Positions 10,432 through 21,331 of a stretch of DNA of 64,000 nt are shown here, piece after piece. Both the position numbers and the translations under genes were made by a program. Position 1 is the stretch's first letter. Each line of letters begins with the position of its first letter. The notes below the pieces were generated by a model. It saw only the letters and a list, made by a program, of their open reading frames with translations. It was not told the origin of the DNA and made no database searches. The stretch comes from Labyrinthula sp. Ha (Eukaryota > Sar > Bigyra > Labyrinthulida > Labyrinthulaceae). The DNA lies in NCBI GenBank assembly GCA_015227615.1, contig JAALGZ010000001.1, positions 3,162,001 to 3,226,000 of the forward strand. The letters are read 5' to 3'.

Positions 10432-13400
10432 AGTCATGAACACAAAGATCTAAAACTATTTCCAATTTTTCTCTTCTTGGTCTTTGAAGATCTTCATATT
10501 TTTTGACTAAAAAGTATTTTCCTTTTTTCTCTGTTTCTATATCCTTTGAGCATCTAGTTTTTCTTTGAATCGTATACATGTAACAAATTTGTCACTTCAA
10601 GGGTAACCTTTAAGTCTTCGTTTTTTATATGGCCTTTTGAGATCTGTTCCTTTCAGATATCAAACAGTATAGAAGACCCCCCCCATCTTACTCTTTCAAA
10701 ATCTCTTGTTACTCAATTTATTCAAACAAGTTTTTGGTTTCGAGGATACAGTCTACGAACATAATTTGGGCAACTTTGGAGGTTAGATGCGGTTAGTTAA
10801 CTAGTTTTAAGTACCAGTGCACTGCCTCTATTGGTATAGCGTTAGAAACTGAGTCGTGCAGTCAGACATACTTACCCATTGGACAGAGATTCATTCAAGC
10901 CTAGGGAGTCACTACACTGAGTGGCTGCTTTATCAAATTCTTATCAGTAACTTCCACTAAAACTCTATCATCTTCCTCTGGAGTGCTTATATCTACTCCA
11001 CATATCGTAATAACGCTATCTTCCATCCGACTGTCAACAATTATCTTCATGACTTCCGTTATCATCTTCCTAAGTTATCTATCTGTGTTGGTTAGTTGCA
11101 TCAGTGTATCGTTCTCTTCGATCTGATTGCTGGTTCTTTCGTTAATTTTGATACCATTGGACAAATTTTCCAGTGATTTCTCGTGACCTCTGAATGAAAT
11201 AGGACCATATGATCAAAACTTCGAAGTCTTAGATAAATTATTGAGGTGGCGGAGAACAGAAACATGGTGGTAAGAAGCTAAAAACTGAGTTTCCAGGTTA
11301 TTAAACTGGTTATTGGAAAAATAGAAGGAAAGTTCTCGATCTTTTGCCAGGAACATTGCTTTATTTTCTCAATTCTGTTTTGAGGAAATTGGGGGTTTAG
11401 AGTAATTCGTACAGAGTTGAAGAGATCGTGCGAAACGACTTGGTTCAGATTAAGAATTATAATTTTGGAAAGGGACATTCTTTTTCACCTTGTACTTGGA
11501 TCGAAGTTTTATCAGAAATAGATTGGAGCACTTTGTTCAGTAGCTTCATTCTGTAGTTTTGTTATAATTTTATTTATCATAGGGGTAGCTGTTCACTACA
11601 CATCTATGAACCTAAACTAAACACAGAGTTAATATCAAAGTTGTTGTAAAGTCAATTGGAAGCTTGCTACACCAAAGTATATATTCAGTCCCGTTTCACT
11701 GTTTTTTATGTATAAATCCTTTTTCTTGAAATGTTGCTTTCCTTTTACTTGATTCCTTTTATTCTTGCTTATAACCCTTCTTCTTCCTGAACTTTCCCAT
11801 ATATAATTTAACATCTTCAACCCTTGTTTTGAATAAATAGTTCGTCAACGCAAAGCTGAAAAAGAATAAAACGCGAAGATATCTCACTCCTTACAGCCAG
11901 GAACCTTTAATGATCACCGCGTCTTTGCAAGAACATCCTCTTGAGGCAACAAGAATTCCATCGCTTTCCTGAACAATCTTATTCTAATGGATTAGTTATT
12001 ATTTTTGCTGACTTTGGGAACTGAAAATTCATCTAGTAGAGCGGTTTGCATATTTTGCACTTGTATTAAAAAACCTAAACCGGTCTTTATCCAGACGAGG
12101 TCTGTGTGTGTAGAATTTTTTTGTGATCATTTGTTTTGATTCGTGGGGAGGGGCAGCCAATATATATTTCGTCAATGTGGGATTCTCGACAAGAATACCC
12201 AATGGAAAATATTTTGTGGTTATGAATAAACGTGATTATTATATTTGAGATTAAGAGTGTTGATTCGTTATCTGTCAAGGTTTTCTTATCGTTAATGATG
12301 CCAAAGGGAATGTGTCACAACTAATTTCGGATTTGTAGTGTTAAACAATCCCAATAAGAAACACTAGGTTTTTTAATAAATCTTCAGATGACGATCCCTG
12401 GTTATAAGTTGTAAGCTATGAATATTACGGTCATCACAGACGACATAGTGTAAAAGTTTATGATGTCCATGTTCTTATCTCTTGGCTGTCGTTCATAGGC
12501 TACAGAAACATACATCGTCATCACCGAGGTTGCAAGGTGAAGTCTTTGTTGTTACTGAATACAGGAAATATAACCACACAACTCTTTGTGAAGAAGGAGT
12601 AATATTGCTCCATTACTTCTCCACAAGTAGACATATTTGACTTGAAAAGTACTTGGAAAAAATCCTTTTTGAGGATTTTTCGTTGTTTTGATAAACATAC
12701 ATGCATGTCCATGCATTTTACTTTAATCCTTTTTTTGGGTTAAAACGCATTATATCCTTTGCTATCTGGAACTTGCAAAATAAGAACAAAATTACTCAAG
12801 AATCATAATAGCGCACTTTGTTAAACTAAGCTTTTTAAGTATCAAGAGGACGAAGAACTTCATTTAATCAGTAACACTCTCTGAGGATAAAGGTGGCTCA
12901 GCAGTAATCACATTTGTGAATTCCTAGGATGCAAATTCGCTGATAAATAAAAAGCCAACCCAGAATGAATTACATAATACACGACGTATGTTTCTTGCAT
13001 TCTGTTTGTTCCATACATGCGAAATTATATTTTTTTGTATCAAAATACATATCCTATAGCCCATAACTTACACTATAAAAACTAGCTCTACATGTGAACA
13101 ATCAGAAATTTGATTAGCCATGTCTAGTTTCAACTGGAACCGCACGTTTATAATTCTTAGCTTGTTTACTAGACTGGAATACTATTTGATAATAAAACGT
13201 ATGATACTGGACCTCATTTTATTTCAGTCGCTCGTTGAGAGTGAACAATATTTACGGAAAACTTGAGCAACTCAACGCAATACTTGAACCTTAGCCAAAG
13301 AACAATCTTGTCGTTATTCATGCTAGAGTTAGTTACTGTACGGGAATGATCTGAAGGATTCCGATAATCCAAAAAGAAATAATTATCCGGAATTGGTGCA

Positions 13401-16400
13401 CATATGTTAAAGTTAGACTAATCAAATTCTTCTCTGCAATGAAAACCTAATCTCTTCTCTGCTTCTGACTTTTTTTAGCTGAACCTCAATTAGGACATTC
13501 ATATTCCATACCTCAAGAAACAATGCGACTGCTACATTACAGATTTCTTACAAGAAAGTTTTTTTTTTCATCTGAATAAAATATAGGTATATATATAACC
13601 TTTATTTCAGTGAATTGGAGATAGAGAGGTAATTTCGAGTAAGTAATTCTTAAGCAATTTGAACCGGTTCTTAATCAAGTACTAATAGTTGAAAAATTTT
13701 CGAGTATGAAATTCTAAAGTTTTTTATAACTGACATCTTATTCGCTGAAACCGCGTACTTAATTGAATTATCATAGGTAAAAATAACAGGATATTTGTTA
13801 TTTTTAAAGTATCCGAATAGTCACGAGAAAGTTACAAGAAGAATCCAGGTCATGTCCATAATATTTTTGAATTGTAACACTCCTTTAATATTTTATAAAA
13901 GTTGAGATGGGGGCAGTTTCAGGTACCAGGGTACAAGACTCGGTTCAGCAATCCATAGTGTTCAAGTATTGGTGAACGTTATACAAAGGAAACTATCAGA
14001 ATCATGTACGCCAGTGTACTTGGTATGGTAAAAAATAAAACCAAAGGTCATGCACTTGAGCAAGTTAACATTGGATCAATTTTTTCAAGCGATTATTGAA
14101 AAACAGGTAGCAAAGCAGCTTACTGGAATATGGTAATCTGTTTGGAATGGCTCGCAGTAAACAATCTATGCCTTCATTGATTCACTTTTTCAAGTTCAAT
14201 GATGAAACAGTCGGTTTTCGCTGAGATGGCTTCAGGTTAGTTCGAGCACATTAAAGGCTTTAATCAAATTAACTTTGGTAAGAGAAATCTGTCCAAAATA
14301 ATATATTCCTATTACTCGTAGGAACAGCTATAATGGCTTGGTGTACAGGAGGTCTTAAATTCGTTCTATCTATTGTGGGAGATGTCCGTATTTTTAATGT
14401 TCAATGCATTCATGTTTAGTACTTGACCAATTTGAGCTTGATTTTAAAGGGATGGGCAAAATATGTTTTTCTTAAAGTTTTCTATCGACACATACATGAG
14501 TCTAAATAAATAATGCTGACTACGTTTATCATTTAAAGCTATACTCATTAATACCATTCTAACTCACAAATAACTACAATTATTTGATTCCTCTATATAA
14601 CCTCTTTATTTTAAGCATATTTCCCTTTTTAAGAACTCAGTACACTTAAGTTATAAAATAAAGGAATGGCTAAGCACTTGTTGCAACTTTTACAATCTGT
14701 TAACTCAAAACGTTTCATGAATAAATATCTCTATAGCGTGTTGATCATCAAGCTAAACTTATGCCCACAACATTCCATAATTAAGTTATACATCTACTGT
14801 ACATCAGGTACAATTAGTTTATCAATGTATTTATTGGAAGCAGAATACAATAATGGCTCTAAGTTATCATCAAACTCACAAACTTTCTTGTTAAGTGCTT
14901 GAGAATCACTGAATTTGATATCTGTATACTTTAACTACCAGTGCTCTATTTTGACAGGATCTCTATAGTGATGCATAGTTCCACGGTCGCAAAGGTTTGT
15001 GCTATGTGGCCTGATATCAATAGCATATTTAGGTAAGGTTAAGTAAGCGGTGAGCTCAATGAGCATATCTGCGGTCATAGTGTGGTAAAGCAGCGATGAA
15101 GTAAAGGTTAAAAAAACTGAACCCAATCCAGTATTTCAAATCGATCCTATCATAAGAAAAAAGAGATTACATAGTACTTTCGGTTCTAATAAAGCAAGTG
15201 GATATTTTCAATGTTTACTAAATTGAACCGTTCTAACTGATAGGAAATAGTTAATTGGATGAGATATAGTTCAAAATCACTTAATATTTGAATAGTTCTT
15301 AACAATAAGAAATGTAGGAGTTCATACTCCAAAGAGTTCATTACAAGCAAACAATGCTATTTTTCAGCCCGAAAGCTTTGGAAAGATTTTTCTTCAAATT
15401 CCTTCTCAAATGCAAAGCAATTTGTAGCACTAAACCTTAGCAGCTAGATGATAGGCCTATGGTAACCCTTTTTCAAGAACCCTAACCCAAGCCCCTCATT
15501 GACAAAATTTTCCAAAACTAAATCCTAAATCATATCTTCTACTGATATCACAATTTTTTTGCAGAACATCTGATTTATACTATGCTTAAATTTTATCTTG
15601 AAATTTGAGTTTATTTTTCTTGCAGTGCAGTAACATGGATATACTGCTTTCCCCTTTGTTCAGGTAAACTATGCACGTATATGTTGAGGTGTGTTTCTTT
15701 TGCTCTGGGTTAAGTTCTTTCTTATTTCTTGTTTCAGTGACCTTGTTTTACTGGTTTCTAACTCTTATTATTTTTGGATTTACATTTTGTGAAATTAAAG
15801 TTTTAGATTGGTTTATAGTTGGTTTCATTAGAGTAGCCAGAACCCATAATTTGCGCTAATGGAACCTCGTGGGATTCAAAAAGGAGTATGTTATATGTGC
15901 AATTGTTGTAATTAGTCAGAATTTTAAACTCTTCAACAATGACCATATGAAAGAAGACCCACTAAACTTTTCTTATCCCGTAAGCCCTTATCCTGGACTC
16001 ATATTACTTTTTTTCTGGGTGTTGCCTCCTTATATTTCAAACTTTTATGTGTGCCCTAAAGTCATTATGATTGTATTTAGTTCTTACCTCTAGAAATGTT
16101 TCGAGGTTTCTGCATTGTTTAGTACATCTATTTTACTGTATTGCACAAAATCATTTGACGAAATCATCTTGAATTTTGCCCCTGCATTTCTTCACGTAAT
16201 TCTCCAGTCAGACTTCCACAAAATCAGAAGTTTCAATTAAATTTAATATTCTTAGTTATGTTACATATTCTGTGGAGTTGCAAACTGTTTTAAAAACAAG
16301 GGATTTTTTTATCATTATTCGTACACCCATGTGTTCTAACTGCCTCTACCAGTTGACCTCTTGGAAGAATATCTGCCTTGGAATGCTGCTACCCAGACTG

Positions 16401-16900
16401 TCAGGACGCTCTCTCAATAAAGTTGTGCTGACAAATGCACATAATTTACATGAAATCCATCCTCCTATTTCGCCTAATGAAAAACGGCCTTTCACTGCTC
16501 TAGCAGCTTCTTAAGGATTTGTTGAAAACAGTGTTTGCACAGGTTATTCTAAACTCCAGCACTAAATATGATAGACATGTTCAAAGTTTTTAAAGAATGC
16601 GGCTAGAATTATTTTAAATTATGACCCTGTGCTTCTCGTTTTCTGTGCCATATTATTGGAGAAAATCTTACATTCAAACCTTTACCGAGTGCATTTCAAT
16701 CCAGATGGATCAAAATCTCAATTCATTATCAGGTGTCTTTCTCGAGCTATTGTATATAGCTCTCTTTTTCTCAAGAATTTATTTAAAATTTTTATTGGAT
16801 TATCTTGAAGTGTTATACTTTGTAAGGACAAGGTTTCATAGGGTTTAGGTTTAGATTTTAAGGGAGTTAATTGGGCCTACTGGTCTAACCCTATGGCGGG
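10432..16900. other. long gene-poor AT-rich region
   Basis: About 6.5 kb without a supportable gene on either strand. It contains a run of nine C residues near 10678, several T and A runs, and short chance ORFs, the longest about 80 codons at 16272-16514. No known protein motif was recognised. Very old transposon remains could be hidden here. Confidence 0.5.
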
Positions 16901-17554
16901 GATCTAACTACCAATAAGAGCTGCGTACTATTGTGCTATTTTGCTATTCTATTATGTTCCGTTATGCTTCCTTAATCTCATTTGTATTTGACAGAATCCT
17001 CTGAAGCTGGTTGGTCAAACTCTCATCTCTTGATCATTTCCATTATTTCCCAAAATCCTAACTTTTCTGATACAATCCACAATCAAATTAACAAAACACA
17101 AAACATGCAAAAAGTAAAGATAATCTCACGGGTGTCCAGTTCACGCTGCTGAAGGTTTTTCCGCTGATGTTTTACCACGATATGGCTTTCTATTATGTTC
17201 CTGTTCAAGATTTTCACGGTTTTGCTCATTCTTATCTGGATTCTGCATTTTGGATGGCCTGTTTTTATCTTATGTTGGTTTTTGGACGATCCTATATATG
17301 TTTCAAGATGTTTGAAGATAATTGGAGGTGATTTATGTTCGGGAGGTCGAAGGGGAGTATAGATGGTGATGTTTCTTCCTGTTTTCAGGATGTTTACTTC
17401 ATTTTCCGGAGATTTTGCTTCTTGCAGCTGAAGTTATTGATGGTCTTAGTGAGTGCTGGGGGGCCTCCTTTGAGCTGACTTATGCTGTTTTCGTGTTATT
17501 TTATAGGTTGACTGTTCGTTGTTGTTATTCCAGGTGAACGATGTTGATATTTTG

Positions 17555-20500
17555 TCAGGATGGAAGAATTTCGTTTATTTGCTCTAGCAGTTGGATATAA
17601 TCCATCGGGTTCATTCCTCTTCCTCCAGCTGTTATTCTTGACATTTCACTTAATGCTTTAGGCGATATTCTAGTTGCTGTGTTTTCTGTGGGTTGATTGT
17701 GGGTGTTGTATCTTGGTCGAAGGATGGGTGTTGTTGGAGTTCTGTTCGTGTCCAGGTTCCTGCTCATATTCAAGTCCAAGTTTGTGTTCCTGCTCAAGTC
17801 CAAGTCCGTGTTCCTGTTCGTGTCCAAGTTCCTGTTCAAGTGCTGGTTCCTGTTCAAGTGTTCTTCTGGTTCTTGGCTTCTTGTGCAGTTTGAAGGTTGG
17901 TTCTCATTTTCAGGGAGGTGGGTAAAGTGGGATGGTGGTGGGTCCTCAGGCGGCACTGGTTCTTCTCCTAGTAACGCAAGCGCTTCATAGTAGTATATAG
18001 GTTTTGCTGTTGATGGTGGTGATGGGTTTTGAAGTTGGTATTCTCTCAGAGCTGTCAGTTCTTTATCGACAATATCTCTTGCTGTGGATTTATGGGTTTC
18101 CTGACGTTCTTCTACTATATTGGTGAGGTCCAAGTCATCCTCTTCTAGTTGAAAGTCAAAGCTATCAATCCCGTCTATGGTTCTCTTCAGCCTTCTTGGT
18201 TTCTTTGTTAAGGCTTTTGTTATCTTCTCGTTGGATGGCCAGTTCTCTACATTGTATATGGCTGGGGCTACTACTAGGGCTTTTGCCAGGTTAATTCTGG
18301 TCTTCTTTTGGATGTTTGAGGAAGATAATATGTCTCTGAATCTATTGGTGTGGTTGTGAGCTTCATTTAGTTTCTTGGAGATAGCATCAGCGTCAATACC
18401 TTGTGGATCAAAGATAGGTCCAAGGTATTTGTATTTTATTACTGCTTGGATTTTCTCGCCTGCTACTTCAACATTATTTGTTCTGGGTTGGATCTTATCA
18501 TGTATGATCGTTCTACTGTCAGTAACAGCTAAAGTCCCAGCTCTGTTTCTGTTGCGCGTCCCATTACAAACCCTAGAGTTTTTGTGAAATTTTAGTGACG
18601 TTTCCCTGTAGAAATATCTATCACAATGCTCACAGTGGAAGTTGGTTAGTATTTTGTTTATATCTACGCCTGGTATTTTATCAACCAAGTTGTATCCTTC
18701 GTTTGTGAGCATAACTTTTGTCTTGCTAATATTAATTTTTGGGCCCGTGAGTTGTTGAAGGTTCTGCAGCTGCGTTACGAAGCTGATTATTTCTTCGTCG
18801 TTCCTTGTTAGTATTACCAAGTCGTCTGCGAACGCAAAGTATCTGAAGATTTGGTTGTGTAAGCTGGTGCCTTGTAAGGTATTGTCTTTTATTCTCTTCA
18901 TTATAGAGTCAAGACAGAGAATAAATATGCTTGGGGATAAGCTATCCCCTTGTAGAACTCCCCTTTTTATATTTACCAAGCTGCTCTTTTCTCCACTGTC
19001 CGAAACGAAAACTCTGGTCTTGTCGTAGAAAGTCGTGATAAGTTTGATGAGCTTTTTTGGTACATGGTGTTCTTCCAGAGCTAATTTCATGAACTTGTGA
19101 GAAATACTATCAAAAGCTTTCGCAAAGTCTATGAAGAGAATTCGAAGATATATTTTCTGCTTGAGGGTTTCTTTTATTATTGTATCAAGTTCCTCAATCT
19201 TTTGTATAGTTGAGCGGTTGTTTCTGAATTCTTCTTGATAGTTTGGGAGCTTATTTAGTATTGGCGTTATTCGATTGTTAATGATTCTTGTGAGAAGTTT
19301 GAAGTGAGAGTTCAATAGTGAAATTGGTCTATAATTGGAGGGGTCATTTTTACTTCCTTTCTGTTTGTATAGATATACAACTTTGCCTCTGCAGATTTTT
19401 CTCATTTTTCTAGACTTGAACACATCTAACCTGAAGAAAGACTGGATCTCTCTAACAGCATGTTTTTGAACTATTTCAACATGCTTTAAGACTTCGTTTC
19501 TTAAGTTGTCTGGTCCTGGAGCTTTGTTGTTTTTTAGGGTTTTGATACATTCTTTAATCTCGTCTGCCTTTGGAGGATGTATGTTTATGTTGTTTGAGGG
19601 AGCCGGTGCAAATATTGGAGTTTGGTAATGTCGTATTTGATTTTCCGTCAACAGGTTCGTTGGAAGTTGTAGGTTTTGTTGCTTTTCTGAATATTCTTTT
19701 AGTATCTGGATACGTCCTGCGGTTCCCACTAACTTTCCAGCTGTATTTTTGGTTATTTTACCGAACTGTTTGCGAACCGGCTTTACCTTCTTTATCAGTT
19801 GGTAGCCAGTTCTCGCACTCTTACTTTGGAACGCAGTTTCTATTTCAGCCGCTATTCTATCTAACCAGTTGCTGTAGTCCTCCTTCGCTGAACTTCTTAG
19901 ATCGTTTGTGATCCGTTTTTTCTCTTCTGAGTTCAAGTTGTTCAAGTTGGCACGTTTGTACCTCATCAGAGACATGGTTTGTTCCGAGCTCTGATGTTCA
20001 GGAAGGTTGTACTTGACTTCTGGGAGATGTTTCTTCATAATGGCTGGGATTGAGTGGGTTAGGGTGAGGTAGGTGTCAGTGAGGGTATCATTCAGATCCA
20101 GAGCTTCTTTCACTTCTCTGTTTACCTTCTCTTGGATGGATGTGTAAGATCCTAGCACGCTGTAGTCCAACTGGAATCTAGCTCTTTTGCTTGTTTTGCG
20201 ACCCTGGCTTACGTTTATTCGAACACTGATGGCAAGATGGTCCAAGTTTCTCTTCATCCATAGATTGTATGATATTGTTGGAGATATCTTGAAGCCAGTT
20301 ATTGCAGGTATATTATTCGTTATTACATAGTCAATTTCAGATGGCCCCCCACTATTTGACCTTGGCATAAATGTAGCATGTTTTCTAGATCCTTTTTTGC
20401 CTGTAACAACTAAATGGTTGAAAAGTGTTAGCTCTTTTTCTTTCAAAAACTCCACTAGTAGTTTACCATTAGCGTTTGTATGATGGGAGAGCCCTAGTTT

Positions 20501-21052
20501 GCCTTCTACATTTAACTCTTTCCTTGAGACTTGAGCATTGAAATCACCACAAATGAGAACCAACCTTCTCTTGTTAACTCCATTCAGCTTCGACTTGAGC
20601 TCCTTCAGGTACATCTTGTACGTTTCTTGACCGTGACCGCAGTGTGGCGCGTAAGTGTTAACCAAGACGAGACTTCTTTTTCCACCTAGTTTGACAACCA
20701 GCTTCAGGATCCTGTCGCTTCTTCCGTCTGTGTCTGTTACTTGACTAGCAAGCTCGTTACACAGGAAAGTCGCTACGCCCGTCGCTTTTTCAGGCAGTTT
20801 TGAGAAAAACCACCTTCCTGAAGCTGAGCTAACGTTCACCATTCGCTGTAGGCGTTGCATTCCTTGCTTGTGCAGTTCCTGTAACATTAAAATTTCAGTT
20901 TTTCTAGTAAGTTGTTGTACGTAGCTGCACTTAAAGGCAGTTAGACCACCAACATTCACACTCACCAACTTGGGAAAGTGCTTCAGTCGGCTCGCAGCCC
21001 CTGGGACTTCTCTCGAAGGAGTAGACAGGTCGCTACTCTGAAAACATTGCAT
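17555..21052 (-). CDS. LINE endonuclease-reverse transcriptase polyprotein
   Basis: A 1165-residue protein. Residues about 25-280 are an APE-type endonuclease: SVNVGG, the LQE glutamate near 58-59, NTYAPH at 132-137, GDFNA at 169-173, IDYV at 240-243 and the terminal D271-H272. Residues about 495-795 are the reverse transcriptase: KAPGPD at 510-515, YRPISLL at 574-580, FIDFAKAFDSI at 640-650, GVLQGDSLSPS at 698-708 and the catalytic FADDL at 741-745. A zinc-finger-like C-x2-C-x12-H-x5-C at 807-829 sits inside the post-RT region, followed by the KYLGPIFD block. The tail has Asn/Arg/Leu/Asp-rich repeats. All catalytic motifs are intact and no frame breaks are seen, so this copy may be recent. 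Confidence 0.9.
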   Translation of the reverse strand: MQCFQSSDLSTPSREVPGAASRLKHFPKLVSVNVGGLTAFKCSYVQQLTRKTEILMLQELHKQGMQRLQRMVNVSSASGRWFFSKLPEKATGVATFLCNELASQVTDTDGRSDRILKLVVKLGGKRSLVLVNTYAPHCGHGQETYKMYLKELKSKLNGVNKRRLVLICGDFNAQVSRKELNVEGKLGLSHHTNANGKLLVEFLKEKELTLFNHLVVTGKKGSRKHATFMPRSNSGGPSEIDYVITNNIPAITGFKISPTISYNLWMKRNLDHLAISVRINVSQGRKTSKRARFQLDYSVLGSYTSIQEKVNREVKEALDLNDTLTDTYLTLTHSIPAIMKKHLPEVKYNLPEHQSSEQTMSLMRYKRANLNNLNSEEKKRITNDLRSSAKEDYSNWLDRIAAEIETAFQSKSARTGYQLIKKVKPVRKQFGKITKNTAGKLVGTAGRIQILKEYSEKQQNLQLPTNLLTENQIRHYQTPIFAPAPSNNINIHPPKADEIKECIKTLKNNKAPGPDNLRNEVLKHVEIVQKHAVREIQSFFRLDVFKSRKMRKICRGKVVYLYKQKGSKNDPSNYRPISLLNSHFKLLTRIINNRITPILNKLPNYQEEFRNNRSTIQKIEELDTIIKETLKQKIYLRILFIDFAKAFDSISHKFMKLALEEHHVPKKLIKLITTFYDKTRVFVSDSGEKSSLVNIKRGVLQGDSLSPSIFILCLDSIMKRIKDNTLQGTSLHNQIFRYFAFADDLVILTRNDEEIISFVTQLQNLQQLTGPKINISKTKVMLTNEGYNLVDKIPGVDINKILTNFHCEHCDRYFYRETSLKFHKNSRVCNGTRNRNRAGTLAVTDSRTIIHDKIQPRTNNVEVAGEKIQAVIKYKYLGPIFDPQGIDADAISKKLNEAHNHTNRFRDILSSSNIQKKTRINLAKALVVAPAIYNVENWPSNEKITKALTKKPRRLKRTIDGIDSFDFQLEEDDLDLTNIVEERQETHKSTARDIVDKELTALREYQLQNPSPPSTAKPIYYYEALALLGEEPVPPEDPPPSHFTHLPENENQPSNCTRSQEPEEHLNRNQHLNRNLDTNRNTDLDLSRNTNLDLNMSRNLDTNRTPTTPILRPRYNTHNQPTENTATRISPKALSEMSRITAGGRGMNPMDYIQLLEQINEILPS
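17752..17880 (-). repeat. imperfect tandem repeat in the LINE 3' coding region
   Basis: A run of degenerate repeats based on GTTCCTG / CAAGTCCAAG words (plus strand). It encodes the Asn-Arg-Asn-Leu-Asp type repeats near the C terminus of the LINE protein. Such a run could vary in copy number between element copies. Confidence 0.6.
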
Positions 21053-21080
21053 TTTTGCTTCTTCCTTGACGTTGTTTTCA

Positions 21081-21331
21081 CAAGCCCAAAATTTAAGGTT
21101 TCATAATATCTTAGACACTTTGCTTACTTTTTTATATCTCTTAAAGGGAGATACCTAGAAAATATCTACTGAACATTTTGCCCAAAATATTCTCTACCCG
21201 TTTGTGAATTTTGAACGTTAAGACAAAATACAGCACACCTATTTTATACTTCTCTTGATTCTTGGTACTTTATCCAAAGCTGGACGCAAATAACTCCTAC
21301 TTTTTGCCTCGCTTGTGGAATCTCACAGAAA
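21081..21331 (+). promoter_or_regulatory. presumed rhomboid promoter, truncated by the LINE
   Basis: About 250 bp lie between the apparent 5' end of the LINE (minus strand) and the rhomboid ATG (plus strand). It must contain the rhomboid 5' UTR and whatever remains of its proximal promoter. No TATA box or clear motif is seen. Confidence 0.35.

Larger units (their letters stand above)
16923..21080 (-). mobile_element. LINE (non-LTR retrotransposon), single ORF
   Basis: A LINE on the minus strand with one long uninterrupted reading frame and a 3' UTR of about 400-600 bp below 17555. Base composition rises sharply in G+C against the flanks from about 17120, supporting a foreign insert. Just beyond, at 16928-16956, a short ATAGCA-like iteration (minus strand) could be the simple repeat some LINE clades carry at the 3' end; the lower boundary is a guess. 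The 5' end lies close above the ATG at 21052, with little room for a 5' UTR. No target duplication was found. APE endonuclease plus reverse transcriptase in one ORF suggests an RTE- or related clade; this is not settled. Confidence 0.8.

Noticed and set aside
10670-10690. Run of nine C residues as a possible regulatory or slippage site
   Set aside because: Isolated homopolymer in non-coding DNA with no associated gene.
10825-10915. Possible tRNA (TGGTATAGCGTTAGAA resembles a D-arm / A-box)
   Set aside because: No matching T-arm: the following ATTCATTCAAG does not fit the GGTTCGANTCC B-box and no cloverleaf could be folded by eye.
15671-16848. Hydrophobic 60-80-codon open stretches on the plus strand
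   Set aside because: T-rich DNA produces chance hydrophobic frames; no conserved motif, start context or continuity.
15478-16862. Telomere-like words (AACCCTAACCC near 15480, AGGGTTTAGGTTTAG near 16840)
   Set aside because: Only one or two units each, not tandem arrays; expected by chance in AT-rich DNA.
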